64,000 bases of DNA, taken from contig NZ_BBNB01000002.1 of NCBI RefSeq assembly GCF_000759835.1, positions 124,001 to 188,000 of the forward strand, written 5' to 3'. The notes under the pieces are model-generated. The model had not been told where the DNA came from and did not search any database. It saw only the letters and a program-made list of their open reading frames with translations. The position numbers were made by a program, and so were the translations under genes. Shown piece by piece: positions 51,791-62,249 of the stretch (position 1 is the stretch's first letter; each line of letters begins with the position of its first letter). The DNA is from Citrobacter sedlakii NBRC 105722 (GTDB taxonomy: Bacteria > Pseudomonadota > Gammaproteobacteria > Enterobacterales > Enterobacteriaceae).

Positions 51791-51863
51791 TGGTGGGTCG
51801 TGCAGGATGACTCGGCTTCGCCTCGCCCTTTGGGCCGTTGCTGTCGCAACGTTATCCTTCACG
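51791..51863 (-). repeat. tRNA-fragment spacer repeat, unit 1
   Basis: The unit begins, on the plus strand, with TGGTGGGTCGTGCAGGAT, the 3' end of tRNA-Lys including CCA. It continues with a conserved block GGCTTCGCCTCGCCCTTTGG, a hairpin CGTTGC-TGTC-GCAACG, and ends ATCCTTCACG. That last piece is complementary to CGTGCAGGAT in nine of ten positions, so the whole unit can fold as a closed stem with internal hairpins. It occupies the spacer between Lys copies 1 and 2. Confidence 0.85.
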
Positions 51864-51889
51864 TTTTCTACCCGTTTCCACCGTTAAAA

Positions 51890-51965
51890 TGGTGGGTCGT
51901 GCAGGATTCGAACCTGCGACCAATTGATTAAAAGTCAACTGCTCTACCAACTGAGCTAACGACCC
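51890..51965 (-). tRNA. tRNA-Lys (TTT), copy 2
   Basis: This 76-nt gene is identical to copy 1, with CCA encoded and anticodon TTT. A spacer-repeat unit separates it from each neighbouring Lys gene. Confidence 0.98.
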
Positions 51966-52010
51966 TTTAGGGTGTCGCCTGAAGATTTTGACTCGGTACC
52001 CATTCAACAT

Positions 52011-52083
52011 GGGTTATCGTGCAGGATGTTTTGGCTTCGCCTCGCCCTACGGCGCCGTTGCTGTCGCAACGTTATCCTTCACG
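52011..52083 (-). repeat. tRNA-fragment spacer repeat, unit 2
   Basis: Same layout as unit 1: a shorter tRNA-Lys 3' remnant (TATCGTGCAGGAT), GGCTTCGCCTCGCCCTACGG, the CGTTGC-TGTC-GCAACG hairpin and ATCCTTCACG. The tRNA part has decayed in its terminal bases, while the pairing arms are kept. Confidence 0.8.
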
Positions 52084-52110
52084 TTTAACATCTGAGTTCG
52101 ACGTTAAAAC

Positions 52111-52186
52111 TGGTGGGTCGTGCAGGATTCGAACCTGCGACCAATTGATTAAAAGTCAACTGCTCTACCAACTGAGCTAACGACCC
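52111..52186 (-). tRNA. tRNA-Lys (TTT), copy 3
   Basis: This 76-nt gene is identical to the other Lys copies. It is separated by three bases from tRNA-Val, so the two must be processed from one transcript. Confidence 0.98.
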
Positions 52187-52189
52187 GAG

Positions 52190-52265
52190 TGGTGGGTGAT
52201 GACGGGATCGAACCGCCGACCCCCTCCTTGTAAGGGAGGTGCTCTCCCAGCTGAGCTAATCACCC
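52190..52265 (-). tRNA. tRNA-Val (TAC)
   Basis: This 76-nt gene on the minus strand begins GGGTGATTAGCTCAGCTGG, has anticodon TAC in CCCTTACAAGG, T arm GGTTCGATCCC and ends TCACCCACCA. It is the single Val gene here; E. coli K-12 has two in its corresponding cluster, as I recall. Confidence 0.98.
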
Positions 52266-52293
52266 GATACTGCGCTGGATACTACTGTCTTAC

Positions 52294-52367
52294 TGATGGG
52301 TCGTGCAGGATGACTCGGCTTTACCTCGCTCTACGGCGCCGTTGCTGACGCAACGTTATCCTTCACG
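52294..52367 (-). repeat. tRNA-fragment spacer repeat, unit 3
   Basis: The unit carries TGATGGGTCGTGCAGGAT (tRNA-Lys 3' end with one change in the CCA region), GGCTTTACCTCGCTCTACGG, the hairpin CGTTGC-TGAC-GCAACG and ATCCTTCACG. It follows the first Lys gene of the operon, so the remnant lies 3' of a Val/Lys boundary. The hairpin loop differs from units 1 and 2. Confidence 0.8.
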
Positions 52368-52395
52368 TTTAATTATCGCTTTCCACCGTAACGAT

Positions 52396-52471
52396 TGGTG
52401 GGTCGTGCAGGATTCGAACCTGCGACCAATTGATTAAAAGTCAACTGCTCTACCAACTGAGCTAACGACCC
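52396..52471 (-). tRNA. tRNA-Lys (TTT), copy 4 (promoter-proximal)
   Basis: This 76-nt gene is identical to the other three Lys copies and is the first gene of the operon, about 50 bases after the predicted promoter. Confidence 0.98.
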
Positions 52472-52521
52472 ACTTTTGCGCTGCTTTCGGTTTGTTTGAT
52501 ATCCCGTGGCAACGGCGGCAT

Positions 52522-52549
52522 ATATTACTGATTTCAGATTTCAGCGCAA
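52522..52549 (-). promoter_or_regulatory. Promoter of the Lys-Val tRNA operon
   Basis: On the minus strand TTGCGC (-35) and TAATAT (-10) are 16 bases apart, followed by a GC-rich discriminator (GCCGCCG), typical of stringently controlled stable-RNA promoters. Confidence 0.7.
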
Positions 52550-52595
52550 CTAAAATTTCGATGTAGATCACTCAACTGCTTATGAATCGCACGAC

Positions 52596-52625
52596 ACGAC
52601 CAGAAATAATTCGATTTCTGGTCGT
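52596..52625 (-). terminator. Hairpin after cpoB
   Basis: ACGACCAGAAAT and its exact complement form a 12-bp stem with a six-base loop, ten bases beyond the cpoB stop. No T run follows, so it may stabilise the mRNA end or act with Rho. Confidence 0.6.
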
Positions 52626-52635
52626 ATGGTGTGCA

Positions 52636-53430
52636 TTACATCGCGCCGAGACGTTTTTGCGCCTGTTTCGCCCCATCAGTACCTGGGTATTTGCTGATAA
52701 CCTGCTGATAAACCGCTTTCGCTTTCGCAGTATCACCTTTGTCCTGCATGATCACACCGACTTTATACATCGCGTCAGCGGCTTTAGGCGACTTCGGGTA
52801 GTTCTTCACCACCGAGGCGAAATAAAACGCGGCATCATCTTTTTTACCCTTGTTGTAATTCAACTGACCGAGCCAGTAGTTGGCATTCGGCTGATAGGTT
52901 GAATCCGGGTATTTCTTGATGAAATTCTGGAATGCCGCAATCGCGTCATCCTGGCGGGATTTATCCTGCACCAGCGCAATTGCCGCATTATAGTCGGTAT
53001 TGGCGTCACCGCTTTGGACCGGCGCGCCAGTGGCTGCCGCCCCTGCATCCGGTGCTGCCGTCGCTGCGCCCGTCGCCGTCCCCCCCTGAGCGCCGCCCGC
53101 AGACTGCGCGGCTGCGCCACCGCTGTTCAGACTGTCAATCTGCAGCAGGATCTGCTTCTGGCGTTCAACGACCTGATTCAGCTGATATTGGCTTTCCTGA
53201 ATTTGACCACGCAGGGAATCGATATCGGCCTGATTATCAGAGAGTTGTTGCTGGAGTTGGGTTAAAAGCTGGCTGTGAGCATTCGAAATACGCTCGAGTT
53301 GAGTGACGCGGTCTTCGACCGAGCCTGAGCCGACACTACTGATTGGCGCTTGAGCAAAAGCGGCCCAGGGGGCCGCTATGCCAACCAGTAACGACAGACT
53401 CAACACATGATGTCTGAAGTTACTGCTCAT
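52636..53430 (-). CDS. cpoB: Cell division coordinator CpoB
   Basis: This 264-residue periplasmic protein links peptidoglycan synthesis by PBP1B with Tol-driven outer membrane constriction. It has a signal peptide (1-26, cut after WAAFA), then a trimerising coiled coil (about 40-100, VTQLERISNAHSQLLTQLQQ). An Ala/Gly-rich linker and TPR repeats (about 143-264, with YPDSTYQPNANYWLGQLNY) follow. It is the last gene of the tol-pal cluster, nine bases after pal, and one residue longer than in E. coli as I recall. Confidence 0.96.
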   Translation of the reverse strand: MSSNFRHHVLSLSLLVGIAAPWAAFAQAPISSVGSGSVEDRVTQLERISNAHSQLLTQLQQQLSDNQADIDSLRGQIQESQYQLNQVVERQKQILLQIDSLNSGGAAAQSAGGAQGGTATGAATAAPDAGAAATGAPVQSGDANTDYNAAIALVQDKSRQDDAIAAFQNFIKKYPDSTYQPNANYWLGQLNYNKGKKDDAAFYFASVVKNYPKSPKAADAMYKVGVIMQDKGDTAKAKAVYQQVISKYPGTDGAKQAQKRLGAM

Positions 53431-53439
53431 GCAATTCTC

Positions 53440-53985
<546 letters not shown>

Positions 53986-53995
53986 TTATTTATTA

Positions 53996-55288
53996 TCACA
54001 GATACGGCGACCAGGCAGGGAATTTAACCTGTCCATCAGTTGCCGGAAGACGCGCTTTGAAACGCCCATCTGTAGAAACCAAATTCAGCACGGATCCCAT
54101 CCCCTGAGAAGAGCTGTAGATAACCATAGTGCCGTTAGGTGCCAGACTTGGCGTTTCGTCCAGGAACGTTGACGACAGAACCTGTACGCCACCCGCTACC
54201 AGATCTTGTTTGGCAATGTGCTGCTGACCGTTAGTCGTGCTTACCATTACCATAAATTTCCCGTCGCTGCTGACATCAGCGTCCTGGTTTTGTGAACCTT
54301 CCCAGGTAATACGCTGCGGAGCACCGCCGTTGACGTTAACTTTATACACCTGTGGACGTCCGGCCTGGTCAGAGGTAAAGGCCAGGTTCTGGCTGTCCGG
54401 GAACCAGGTCGGTTCCGTGTTGTTGCTGCGACCATCGGTTACCTGACGGATCTGACCAGAGCCGATATCCATCACGTACAGGTTCAGACTACCGGTTTTT
54501 GACAGGGCAAACGCCAGTTTGCTGCCGTCCGGAGAGAACGCAGGCGCACCGTTGTGACGCGGGAAAGAGGCAACCTGACGCACCGCACCGTTAGATAATG
54601 TCTGAATAACCAGCGCAGAACGACCGCTTTCAAAGGTGACATAAGCCAGTTTCGAGCCATCCGGAGACCACGCCGGAGACATCAGCGGCTGCGGGGAACG
54701 GTGAACCACGAACTGGTTATAACCATCGTAGTCAGAGACGCGCAGCTCATACGGGAACTGACCGCCGTTTGTCTGCACAACGTAAGCGATACGGGTACGG
54801 AAAGCGCCCTTAATGCCGGTCAGCTTTTCGAACACTTCATCACTGGCGGTATGGCCCGCATAGCGCAACCACTGCTTATTCACTTTGTAAGAGTTCTGGG
54901 CCAGTACAGTACCCGGCGCGCCGCCAGTGTCAACCAGTTGATAGGCGACATTATAGGAACCGTCCGGATTCGGCGTTACCTGACCGACAACCACCGCGTC
55001 GATACCCAGCGCAGACCATGCCGCAGGCTGAACCTCCTGCGCGGTACCCGGCTGCTGCGGCAGACGGGAGCGATCTAATGGGTTAAATTTCCCGCTGTTA
55101 CGCAAGTCTGCGCCAACGATGCCGCCGATATCTTCAGGCGCCGCCCCCGGCCCCGCCCACTGGAATGGCACAACGCCAATCGGGCGCGCCGAGTCCACCC
55201 CCTGGGTGATCTCGATACGGACTTCTGCGTGCAGCACCGCCGCCCACAGCATCAGAAAACCAAATGCTACTCGTAATGCCTGCTTCAT
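53996..55288 (-). CDS. tolB: Tol-Pal translocation protein TolB
   Basis: This 430-residue periplasmic protein has a signal peptide (about 1-21, cut after VLHA), an N-terminal alpha/beta domain that contacts TolA, and a six-bladed beta-propeller with repeats such as [15 protein letters not shown] and [15 protein letters not shown], which binds Pal. Two adjacent ATGs are present; I use the second, which is five bases from GGGAG and gives the E. coli length. Confidence 0.97.
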   Translation of the reverse strand: MKQALRVAFGFLMLWAAVLHAEVRIEITQGVDSARPIGVVPFQWAGPGAAPEDIGGIVGADLRNSGKFNPLDRSRLPQQPGTAQEVQPAAWSALGIDAVVVGQVTPNPDGSYNVAYQLVDTGGAPGTVLAQNSYKVNKQWLRYAGHTASDEVFEKLTGIKGAFRTRIAYVVQTNGGQFPYELRVSDYDGYNQFVVHRSPQPLMSPAWSPDGSKLAYVTFESGRSALVIQTLSNGAVRQVASFPRHNGAPAFSPDGSKLAFALSKTGSLNLYVMDIGSGQIRQVTDGRSNNTEPTWFPDSQNLAFTSDQAGRPQVYKVNVNGGAPQRITWEGSQNQDADVSSDGKFMVMVSTTNGQQHIAKQDLVAGGVQVLSSTFLDETPSLAPNGTMVIYSSSQGMGSVLNLVSTDGRFKARLPATDGQVKFPAWSPYL

Positions 55289-55419
55289 CATATCTCCCTT
55301 ATCTGGACGGAAAGCCCACGATAATTTAGCAGAATGTTAACAAACTCAAATACACAAAACTACCGAAACCCAGGGACTGCCGACGTTTGTTTTCCCCGCG
55401 GTGACGGGGAAAGTTTAGC

Positions 55420-56607
55420 TTACGGTTTAAAGTCCAGAGGCGCGTTTTTAAACACTTCATACACTGCCTGGCTTGGCGGTTTTGGAATCTTCGCCTGTCG
55501 GGCCGCCGCAAGCGCTGCCTGACAAAGCGCCGGATCGCCACCTTCAGACTGAATATCCAGCAGCAGGCCGTCCGGCGCGAGTTTTATCCGCAGCGTACAG
55601 GTCTTGCCTGTATAGGACGATGCGTCATAAAACTTGCTCTCGATAGCAGATTTGATCTGCCCGGCATAGTTACTGATATCCGCGCCTGACGCGCCATTAT
55701 TTTTAGTATTACCACTCCCCGCCGGAGAAGCGTTGTTCCCTTTCGCCCCACCGCCGGTTTTCGGCGCATTCTTACCGGAGCTTAAGTCGCCCAGCAGATC
55801 GTCCACGCCTGCTGCTGCCGCGGCCTTTTCCGCAGCGGCTTTTTCTGCGGCCGCTTTTTTAGCCGCTGCCGCTTTCTTATCGGCAGCCGCTTTCTCCGCA
55901 GCGGCTTTTTTCTCTGCGGCGGCCTTTTCGGCGGCGGCTTTCTTCTCGGCCGCCGCTTTTTCAGCGGCTGCCGCTTTGGCTGCAGCGGCTTTTTCTGCGG
56001 CCGCTTTCTTCTCCGCGTCGGCCTGAGCCTGCTTAGCAGCCTCCGCTTCCGCCTTTTTCTTCGCATCCGCGGCCGCTTTCGCCGCCTCGGCTTCGGCTTT
56101 CTTCTTCGCGTCAGCAGCGGCCTTTTTCGCCGCCTCCGCCGCTTCTTTCGCCTGCGCGTCCGCTTTCGCTTTTGCGTCGGCGGCAGCTTTCTTCGCGGCT
56201 TCCTCAGCCTGTTTCTGCTGCTCCTGCGCTTTCTTCGCCTCAGCCTCGGCCTGCTTTTGCTGTTCCTGCGCCGCTAAGCGCTCTTTTTCAATCTGCTTAA
56301 GCCGTTCCTGTTCCGCAGCCTGCTTCTCGCGAAGCTCTTCCGCCTGCTGTTGCGCCAGTTTTTCACGCTGCTCTTTAGCACGCTGCGCGCTGGACTGTTG
56401 CTGCTGCTGACGTTCGTACTGCTGAACCACGGCGCCAGGATCAACCATCACGGCATCGATGGAAGAACCACCGCCGCCGCCGGCTGAAGCCTCTATATGC
56501 TCATCGAACGAACTCCAGATCAGCACTGCAAATAAGATGACATGCAGCACCGCTGAAATAATTATCGCCCGCTTGAGCTTGTCGTTTTGTTCGGTTGCCT
56601 TTGACAC
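55420..56607 (-). CDS. tolA: Tol-Pal energy-transducing protein TolA
   Basis: This 395-residue inner-membrane protein spans the periplasm and passes proton-motive energy from TolQR to TolB-Pal. It has one N-terminal helix (about 14-34). A very long Ala/Lys/Glu-rich helical domain (about 60-270) follows, with repeats such as AEKAAAEKKAAAEKAAA, and then a globular C-terminal domain (about 295-395) with the TCTLRIKLAPDGLLLD core. E. coli TolA is 421 residues; the difference lies in the repetitive domain. It lies 131 bases upstream of tolB. Confidence 0.97.
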   Translation of the reverse strand: MSKATEQNDKLKRAIIISAVLHVILFAVLIWSSFDEHIEASAGGGGGSSIDAVMVDPGAVVQQYERQQQQQSSAQRAKEQREKLAQQQAEELREKQAAEQERLKQIEKERLAAQEQQKQAEAEAKKAQEQQKQAEEAAKKAAADAKAKADAQAKEAAEAAKKAAADAKKKAEAEAAKAAADAKKKAEAEAAKQAQADAEKKAAAEKAAAAKAAAAEKAAAEKKAAAEKAAAEKKAAAEKAAADKKAAAAKKAAAEKAAAEKAAAAAGVDDLLGDLSSGKNAPKTGGGAKGNNASPAGSGNTKNNGASGADISNYAGQIKSAIESKFYDASSYTGKTCTLRIKLAPDGLLLDIQSEGGDPALCQAALAAARQAKIPKPPSQAVYEVFKNAPLDFKP

Positions 56608-56668
56608 TCTCGGTTCCCAAAAACTGTTCGCCTGTTACACGCTCTTTTCACGCCAGAGAAGCGGATGA

Positions 56669-57097
56669 TCAGATAGGCTGGGTCATTAAGCCGACCGACT
56701 TCACACCCGCGCTGTGTAACAAGTTCAGCGCTTTAATTATTTCATCGTAAGGCACGTCTTTCGCGCCACCGATTAAGAAGACCGTTTTCGGATTGGATTC
56801 CAGGCGGCTTTTCGCTTCCGCAACAACCTGTTCCGGCGGCAGTTGATCCATACGATCTTTTTCCACTACCACGCTGTACTGCCCTACCCCGGACACTTCA
56901 ATAATCACCGGCGGATTGTCGTTACTGCTCACCGCCTGCGACTCCGTGGCGTCCGGCAGATCGACTTCCACGCTCTGGGTAATGATCGGCGCTGTCGCCA
57001 TAAAGATCAGCAGCAGCACCAGCAGCACGTCGAGCAACGGTACGATGTTGATTTCGGACTTCAGGTCGCGACGACCCCGTCCACGCGATCTCGCCAT
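56669..57097 (-). CDS. tolR: Tol-Pal motor subunit TolR
   Basis: This 142-residue ExbD-family protein has one membrane helix (about 18-40, IVPLLDVLLVLLLIFMATAP) carrying the proton-conducting Asp23. A periplasmic domain follows. It works with TolQ as the proton channel of the Tol system. It starts three bases after tolQ, and length equals that of E. coli TolR. Confidence 0.97.
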   Translation of the reverse strand: MARSRGRGRRDLKSEINIVPLLDVLLVLLLIFMATAPIITQSVEVDLPDATESQAVSSNDNPPVIIEVSGVGQYSVVVEKDRMDQLPPEQVVAEAKSRLESNPKTVFLIGGAKDVPYDEIIKALNLLHSAGVKSVGLMTQPI

Positions 57098-57100
57098 GGT

Positions 57101-58194
<1,094 letters not shown>

Positions 58195-58415
58195 TCCTGC
58201 GGCCTCGTTGTCAGCGCCATCCGCTCATCTCCGTCACTTACGTTTGCAAGTGTCTGGTGACTCGCGTCATTGCCCTCGCGACGCATCAAGAATGCTGTTG
58301 TATATCGCGTTGTATTCACTTTACATCCCGGTAATGCAACAAAAGAGAGAACTTTTAAACGTTGCTACTATACGCGCGCTATCAGGGCTTGGGAATGGGG
58401 GGAAGTTAAGGGAGA

Positions 58416-58445
58416 GTAAAAATATATGGGCTTATGCAAGCCCAT
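58416..58445 (-). terminator. Terminator after ybgE
   Basis: On the minus strand ATGGGCTT-GCAT-AAGCCCAT is followed by ATATTTTTAC. It ends the cyd transcript and separates it from ybgC. The 58195-58415 remainder is presumably the ybgC promoter; I see no gene in it. Confidence 0.85.
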
Positions 58446-58468
58446 CGTTCTTTCAGGATGTTTCTTAT

Positions 58469-58759
58469 TCAAAAGAAGAAGAAAAACAGCCCCACGATAA
58501 GGACTATGTCGGCCAGCAGAGGGGAGAAGATCCCTTGCCAGTGCACGGCGCGAGGGCGAAAACCAACGCCATGTATGATGCCTGCGCAGACGGCCCACAT
58601 CAGCAGTAAACCGTGCCAGATTTCCAGCGTACTGGTCTTTGCCGCGAAGCGGGAGGGATCCCAAAACATACATCCTGCTAACACCAGCGCCATGACGAAA
58701 GAAAGCGCCCGTAACGGGCGCTTGTCCATTATCGCATACAGCATCGCGATAAGTTTCAT
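58469..58759 (-). CDS. ybgE: Cyd operon protein YbgE
   Basis: This 96-residue inner membrane protein has three hydrophobic segments and ends in IVLIVGLFFFFF. It is conserved next to cydAB in enterobacteria but not essential for cytochrome bd assembly in E. coli. The helix 1 motif FVMALVLAGCMFWDPSRFAA is close to the E. coli protein. Its ATG overlaps the cydX stop by one base (TGATG). Confidence 0.93.
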   Translation of the reverse strand: MKLIAMLYAIMDKRPLRALSFVMALVLAGCMFWDPSRFAAKTSTLEIWHGLLLMWAVCAGIIHGVGFRPRAVHWQGIFSPLLADIVLIVGLFFFFF

Positions 58760-58872
58760 CAGTGTTCTTCTTGACCGTTTTTGCTTGCCTCGACGTGCTC
58801 AAGGGCCAGCGCGGTGATGATCCCAAATGCACAGGCAAGAAGCGTTCCCAGAATCCAGGCGAAATACCACAT
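58759..58872 (-). CDS. cydX: Cytochrome bd-I small subunit CydX
   Basis: This 37-residue single-helix protein starts MWYFAWILGTLLACAFGI and has the Glu of LALEHVE near residue 25, then a short polar tail ending QEEH. It is required for stable cytochrome bd-I haem binding and activity. A very good AAGGAG ribosome site precedes the ATG. It lies 15 bases after cydB. Confidence 0.95.
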   Translation of the reverse strand: MWYFAWILGTLLACAFGIITALALEHVEASKNGQEEH

Positions 58873-58887
58873 ACAATTGCTCCTTAC

Positions 58888-60027
58888 TTAGTACAGAGAG
58901 TGGGTGTTGCTTTCAATGTGTTCTTTGGTAATACGACCGAACATTTTCCAGTAACACCAACTGGTGTAGATCAGGATGATCGGCACAAATACCACCGCAA
59001 CCCAGGTCATCAGGTTCAGCGTCATCTGGCTGGACGTCGCATCCCACATCGTCAGGCTCGCATTCATCATGGTGCTGGAAGGCATCACGAACGGGAACAT
59101 CGCGATACCCGCGGTCAGGATGATGCAGGCCAGCGTCAGAGAAGAGAACAGGAACGCCCATGCCCCTTTTTCCATCCGCGAGGTCAGGATCGTCAGCAGC
59201 GGCAGTACCACGCCCAGCGCCGGAATCAACCACAGGATCGGTGCGTTGTTAAAGTTCACCAGCCATGCGCCCGCTTCACGAGTCACTTCTTTGGTCAGTG
59301 GGTTAGACGCGGCATGGTGATCGATAGCAGAGGTCACCACATAACCGTCGATACCGTACATCACCCAGACACCCGCCAGCGCGAAGCAGACCAGCGTGAC
59401 CAGCGCGGCGATCTGTGAGGTCGCGCGGGCACGCAGATGCAGTTCGCCCACGGTACGCATTTGCAGGTAGGTCGCGCCCTGGGTGATGATCATCCCAACG
59501 CTGATCACGCCTGCCAGCAGACCGAACGGGTTCAGCAACTGGAAGAAGTTACCGGTGTAGTAGAGACGCAGATACTCGTCGACATGGAACGGTACGCCCT
59601 GCAACAGGTTACCAAACGCCACGCCAATCACCAGCGGCGGCACAAAGCTACCGATGAACACGCCCCAGTCCCACATGTTGCGCCAGCGCGGATCTTCAAT
59701 CTTGGAACGGTAGTCAAAACCGACCGGACGGAAGAATAACGATGCCAGCACGAGGATCATCGCCACATAGAAACCGGAGAACGCGGCGGCATAGACCATC
59801 GGCCAGGCGGCGAACAGCGCGCCGCCGGCGGTGATCAGCCACACTTGGTTACCGTCCCAGTGCGGGGCGATGGAGTTAATCATAATTCGACGCTCGGTGT
59901 CGTTACGACCGAGGAAACGGGTGAGCATGCCCACCCCCATGTCGAAGCCATCGGTAACCGCAAAACCAATCAGCAGAACGCCAACCAGCAGCCACCAGAT
60001 AAAACGTAGTACTTCATAATCGATCAT
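58888..60027 (-). CDS. cydB: Cytochrome bd-I ubiquinol oxidase subunit II CydB
   Basis: This 379-residue inner membrane subunit has about nine helices (IWWLLVGVLLIGFAVTDGFD begins helix 1). It pairs with CydA, helps hold the haem groups and binds ubiquinone-8 structurally. Length equals that of E. coli CydB. It lies 15 bases after cydA. Confidence 0.97.
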   Translation of the reverse strand: MIDYEVLRFIWWLLVGVLLIGFAVTDGFDMGVGMLTRFLGRNDTERRIMINSIAPHWDGNQVWLITAGGALFAAWPMVYAAAFSGFYVAMILVLASLFFRPVGFDYRSKIEDPRWRNMWDWGVFIGSFVPPLVIGVAFGNLLQGVPFHVDEYLRLYYTGNFFQLLNPFGLLAGVISVGMIITQGATYLQMRTVGELHLRARATSQIAALVTLVCFALAGVWVMYGIDGYVVTSAIDHHAASNPLTKEVTREAGAWLVNFNNAPILWLIPALGVVLPLLTILTSRMEKGAWAFLFSSLTLACIILTAGIAMFPFVMPSSTMMNASLTMWDATSSQMTLNLMTWVAVVFVPIILIYTSWCYWKMFGRITKEHIESNTHSLY

Positions 60028-60042
60028 TTGACGACTCCTGTC

Positions 60043-61611
60043 TTAGCGTGCCGGCTGAGAAGCCACGGTGGACTGCTCAAAGTGATAGCGACCGGTTTTC
60101 AGGCTGCTTGGGCCAAGGCGTGCAAACTTGAACATCAGGAACAGTTCTGCCACCAGGAACAGGGTGTACAGGCCGCAAATCAGGAACATGGAGAACAGCA
60201 AATCGCCTACCGTCAGCGACGAGTTCGCCACGGCGGTGGGCAGCACTTCGCCGATAGCCCATGGCTGACGGCCATATTCCGCAACAAACCAGCCCGCTTC
60301 TACGGCGATCCACGGCAGTGGAATACCATACAGCGCAGCGCGCAGCAGCCATTTTTTCTCGCCGATGCGGTTACGGATAACGCTCCAGAAGGACAGCGCG
60401 ATGATCGCCAGCAGCAGGAAGCCGCATGCCACCATGATACGGAACGCGAAATACAGCGGCGCAACGCGAGGAATAGAATCTTTCGTCGCCTGCTGGATCT
60501 GCGCTTCCGTCGCGTCGGAGACGTTCGGAGTATAGCGTTTCAGCAGCAGACCATAGCCCAGGTCTTTCTTCATGCTGTTGAACTGATCGCGAACGGTCTG
60601 GTCGGTTGAACCGGCGCGCAGTTGTTCGAGCAGTTCATACGCTTTCATCCCGTTGCGGATACGTTCTTCGTGCTGGACCATCAGGTCTTTCAGACCGATC
60701 ACCGGCGTATCGACGGAGCGGGTAGCGATAATACCCAGCGCGTAAGGGATCTGGATCGCAAATTTGTTTTCCTGCGAATCCTGATCCGGAATACCGAACA
60801 GGGTAAAGGCAGCCGGTGCAGGCTGGGTCTCCCACTCGGCTTCGATGGCGGCGAGTTTGGTTTTCTGCACGTCGCCCATTTCGTAACCGGACTCATCACC
60901 CAGAACGATAACAGACAATACAGCGGCCATCCCGAAGCTGGCGGCAATGGCAAAGGAGCGTTTAGCGAAGGCAATGTCGCGGCCTTTCAGCAGATAGTAA
61001 GCGCTGATACCGAGGATGAACATCGCACCCGTGACATAACCCGACGCCACGGTATGAACGAATTTCACCTGTGCAACCGGGTTGAGCACCAGTTCAGAGA
61101 AGCTCACCATTTCCATGCGCATGGTTTCAAAGTTGAAATCCGACGCGATAGGGTTCTGCATCCAGCCGTTAGCGACCAGGATCCACAGCGCAGAAAGGTT
61201 AGAGCCTAATGCCACCAGCCAGGTAACAGCCATGTGCTGGACTTTGCCCAGACGATCCCAGCCAAAGAAGAACAGACCTACAAAGGTGGATTCGAGGAAG
61301 AAGGCCATCAGACCTTCGATCGCCAGCGGCGCACCGAAGATATCCCCAACGTAGTGGGAATAGTAAGACCAGTTTGTCCCGAACTGGAACTCCATGGTCA
61401 GCCCTGTTGCCACACCCAGAGCAAAGTTGATACCAAACAACTTGCCCCAGAACTTAGTCATATCTTTATAAATCTGTTTGCCGGAAAGGACGTAGACCGT
61501 TTCCATAATGGCCAGCAAAAACGCCATACCGAGCGTCAGTGGCACAAAGAGGAAGTGGTACATCGCGGTCAAGGCAAACTGTAAGCGCGACAGTTCGACT
61601 ATATCTAACAT
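60043..61611 (-). CDS. cydA: Cytochrome bd-I ubiquinol oxidase subunit I CydA
   Basis: This 522-residue subunit carries haems b558, b595 and d and reduces oxygen at high affinity. His19 (haem b595) is in LTAMYHFLF, His186 in [10 protein letters not shown], and the Q-loop starts near residue 250 ([20 protein letters not shown]). [12 protein letters not shown] is the conserved C-terminal stretch. Two adjacent ATGs occur; the second, five bases after AAGGAG, gives the E. coli length. It is first in cydABX-ybgE. Confidence 0.98.
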   Translation of the reverse strand: MLDIVELSRLQFALTAMYHFLFVPLTLGMAFLLAIMETVYVLSGKQIYKDMTKFWGKLFGINFALGVATGLTMEFQFGTNWSYYSHYVGDIFGAPLAIEGLMAFFLESTFVGLFFFGWDRLGKVQHMAVTWLVALGSNLSALWILVANGWMQNPIASDFNFETMRMEMVSFSELVLNPVAQVKFVHTVASGYVTGAMFILGISAYYLLKGRDIAFAKRSFAIAASFGMAAVLSVIVLGDESGYEMGDVQKTKLAAIEAEWETQPAPAAFTLFGIPDQDSQENKFAIQIPYALGIIATRSVDTPVIGLKDLMVQHEERIRNGMKAYELLEQLRAGSTDQTVRDQFNSMKKDLGYGLLLKRYTPNVSDATEAQIQQATKDSIPRVAPLYFAFRIMVACGFLLLAIIALSFWSVIRNRIGEKKWLLRAALYGIPLPWIAVEAGWFVAEYGRQPWAIGEVLPTAVANSSLTVGDLLFSMFLICGLYTLFLVAELFLMFKFARLGPSSLKTGRYHFEQSTVASQPAR

Positions 61612-61614
61612 CAT

Positions 61615-62249
61615 GACTCCTTGCTCATCGCATGAAGACTCCGAGAGTGAACCCCGTTAGAAAGGGTCACACGCATGCCCCAATACAAATTTGTTTGCGC
61701 GCCTTCGCCGGTATCCTTTTCCGTATAAGGAAACAGAATGGGTGAAAGGTTACAAACATGTTAATAAAAAACTCAAATTGATCCCGCAATTATATTACGC
61801 CGCAAAATCCTTACAATAAACAGGTTTTTATTGAGGAAGATTTGCGTTTTTCGACAGTGATCAATTTATAGCGAATTTCTCACTTTTCCATCAATTTGAT
61901 CGGCGACAATTTATCGCGTTTCCTTATCTTTTTCCAATCATTAAACATTGATTTAAATCAAAAACACCCTTTTATGTTAACCATGTTTAGATGCGGTGAC
62001 CGAAGTAAAAAACATGTTGCACATGTGTATCTTTGATTGATTGCGGAGTTACGCCAATAAAATTCTTATATAAAAAGACGGTGTTTTAATTAACGTGGCA
62101 GGCCGTTCTGCCAGGGTTTGCTGAGGGGCTATTTTTCGAAGTCCGGGTATCATTTTCGTCGCGTCTGAAAAGCCCGCCTTTCATCATTCACATTAATTTT
62201 ACTTTAAGGTTAATTTGAATTAACACCACAACGTTATTATTGTGAAAAT
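61615..62249 (-). promoter_or_regulatory. cydA upstream regulatory region
   Basis: About 635 AT-rich bases without a gene. They hold the FNR box at 61948-61961 and several further TTGAT and GTTAA elements of the type bound by ArcA and FNR at the multi-promoter E. coli cyd control region. I cannot assign individual promoters by eye. Confidence 0.6.
61948..61961. promoter_or_regulatory. FNR box upstream of cydA
   Basis: TTGATTTAAATCAA is a perfect TTGAT-N4-ATCAA palindrome about 340 bases before the cydA start. E. coli cydA is regulated by FNR and ArcA through sites in this region. Confidence 0.85.

Noticed and set aside
51791-52367. CRISPR-like array in the tRNA cluster
   Set aside because: The repeated units are tRNA genes and tRNA-derived spacers of unequal spacing; there are no short uniform repeats with unique spacers and no cas genes.
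55733-56026. Ala/Ser/Phe-rich frames opposite and in-phase with the tolA repeat region
   Set aside because: Low-complexity artefacts of the repeated GCN-AAR codons of TolA.
58762-59418. 218-codon open frame antisense to cydX/cydB
   Set aside because: Shadow of conserved membrane-protein codons, His/Arg/Gln-rich, with no start signal.
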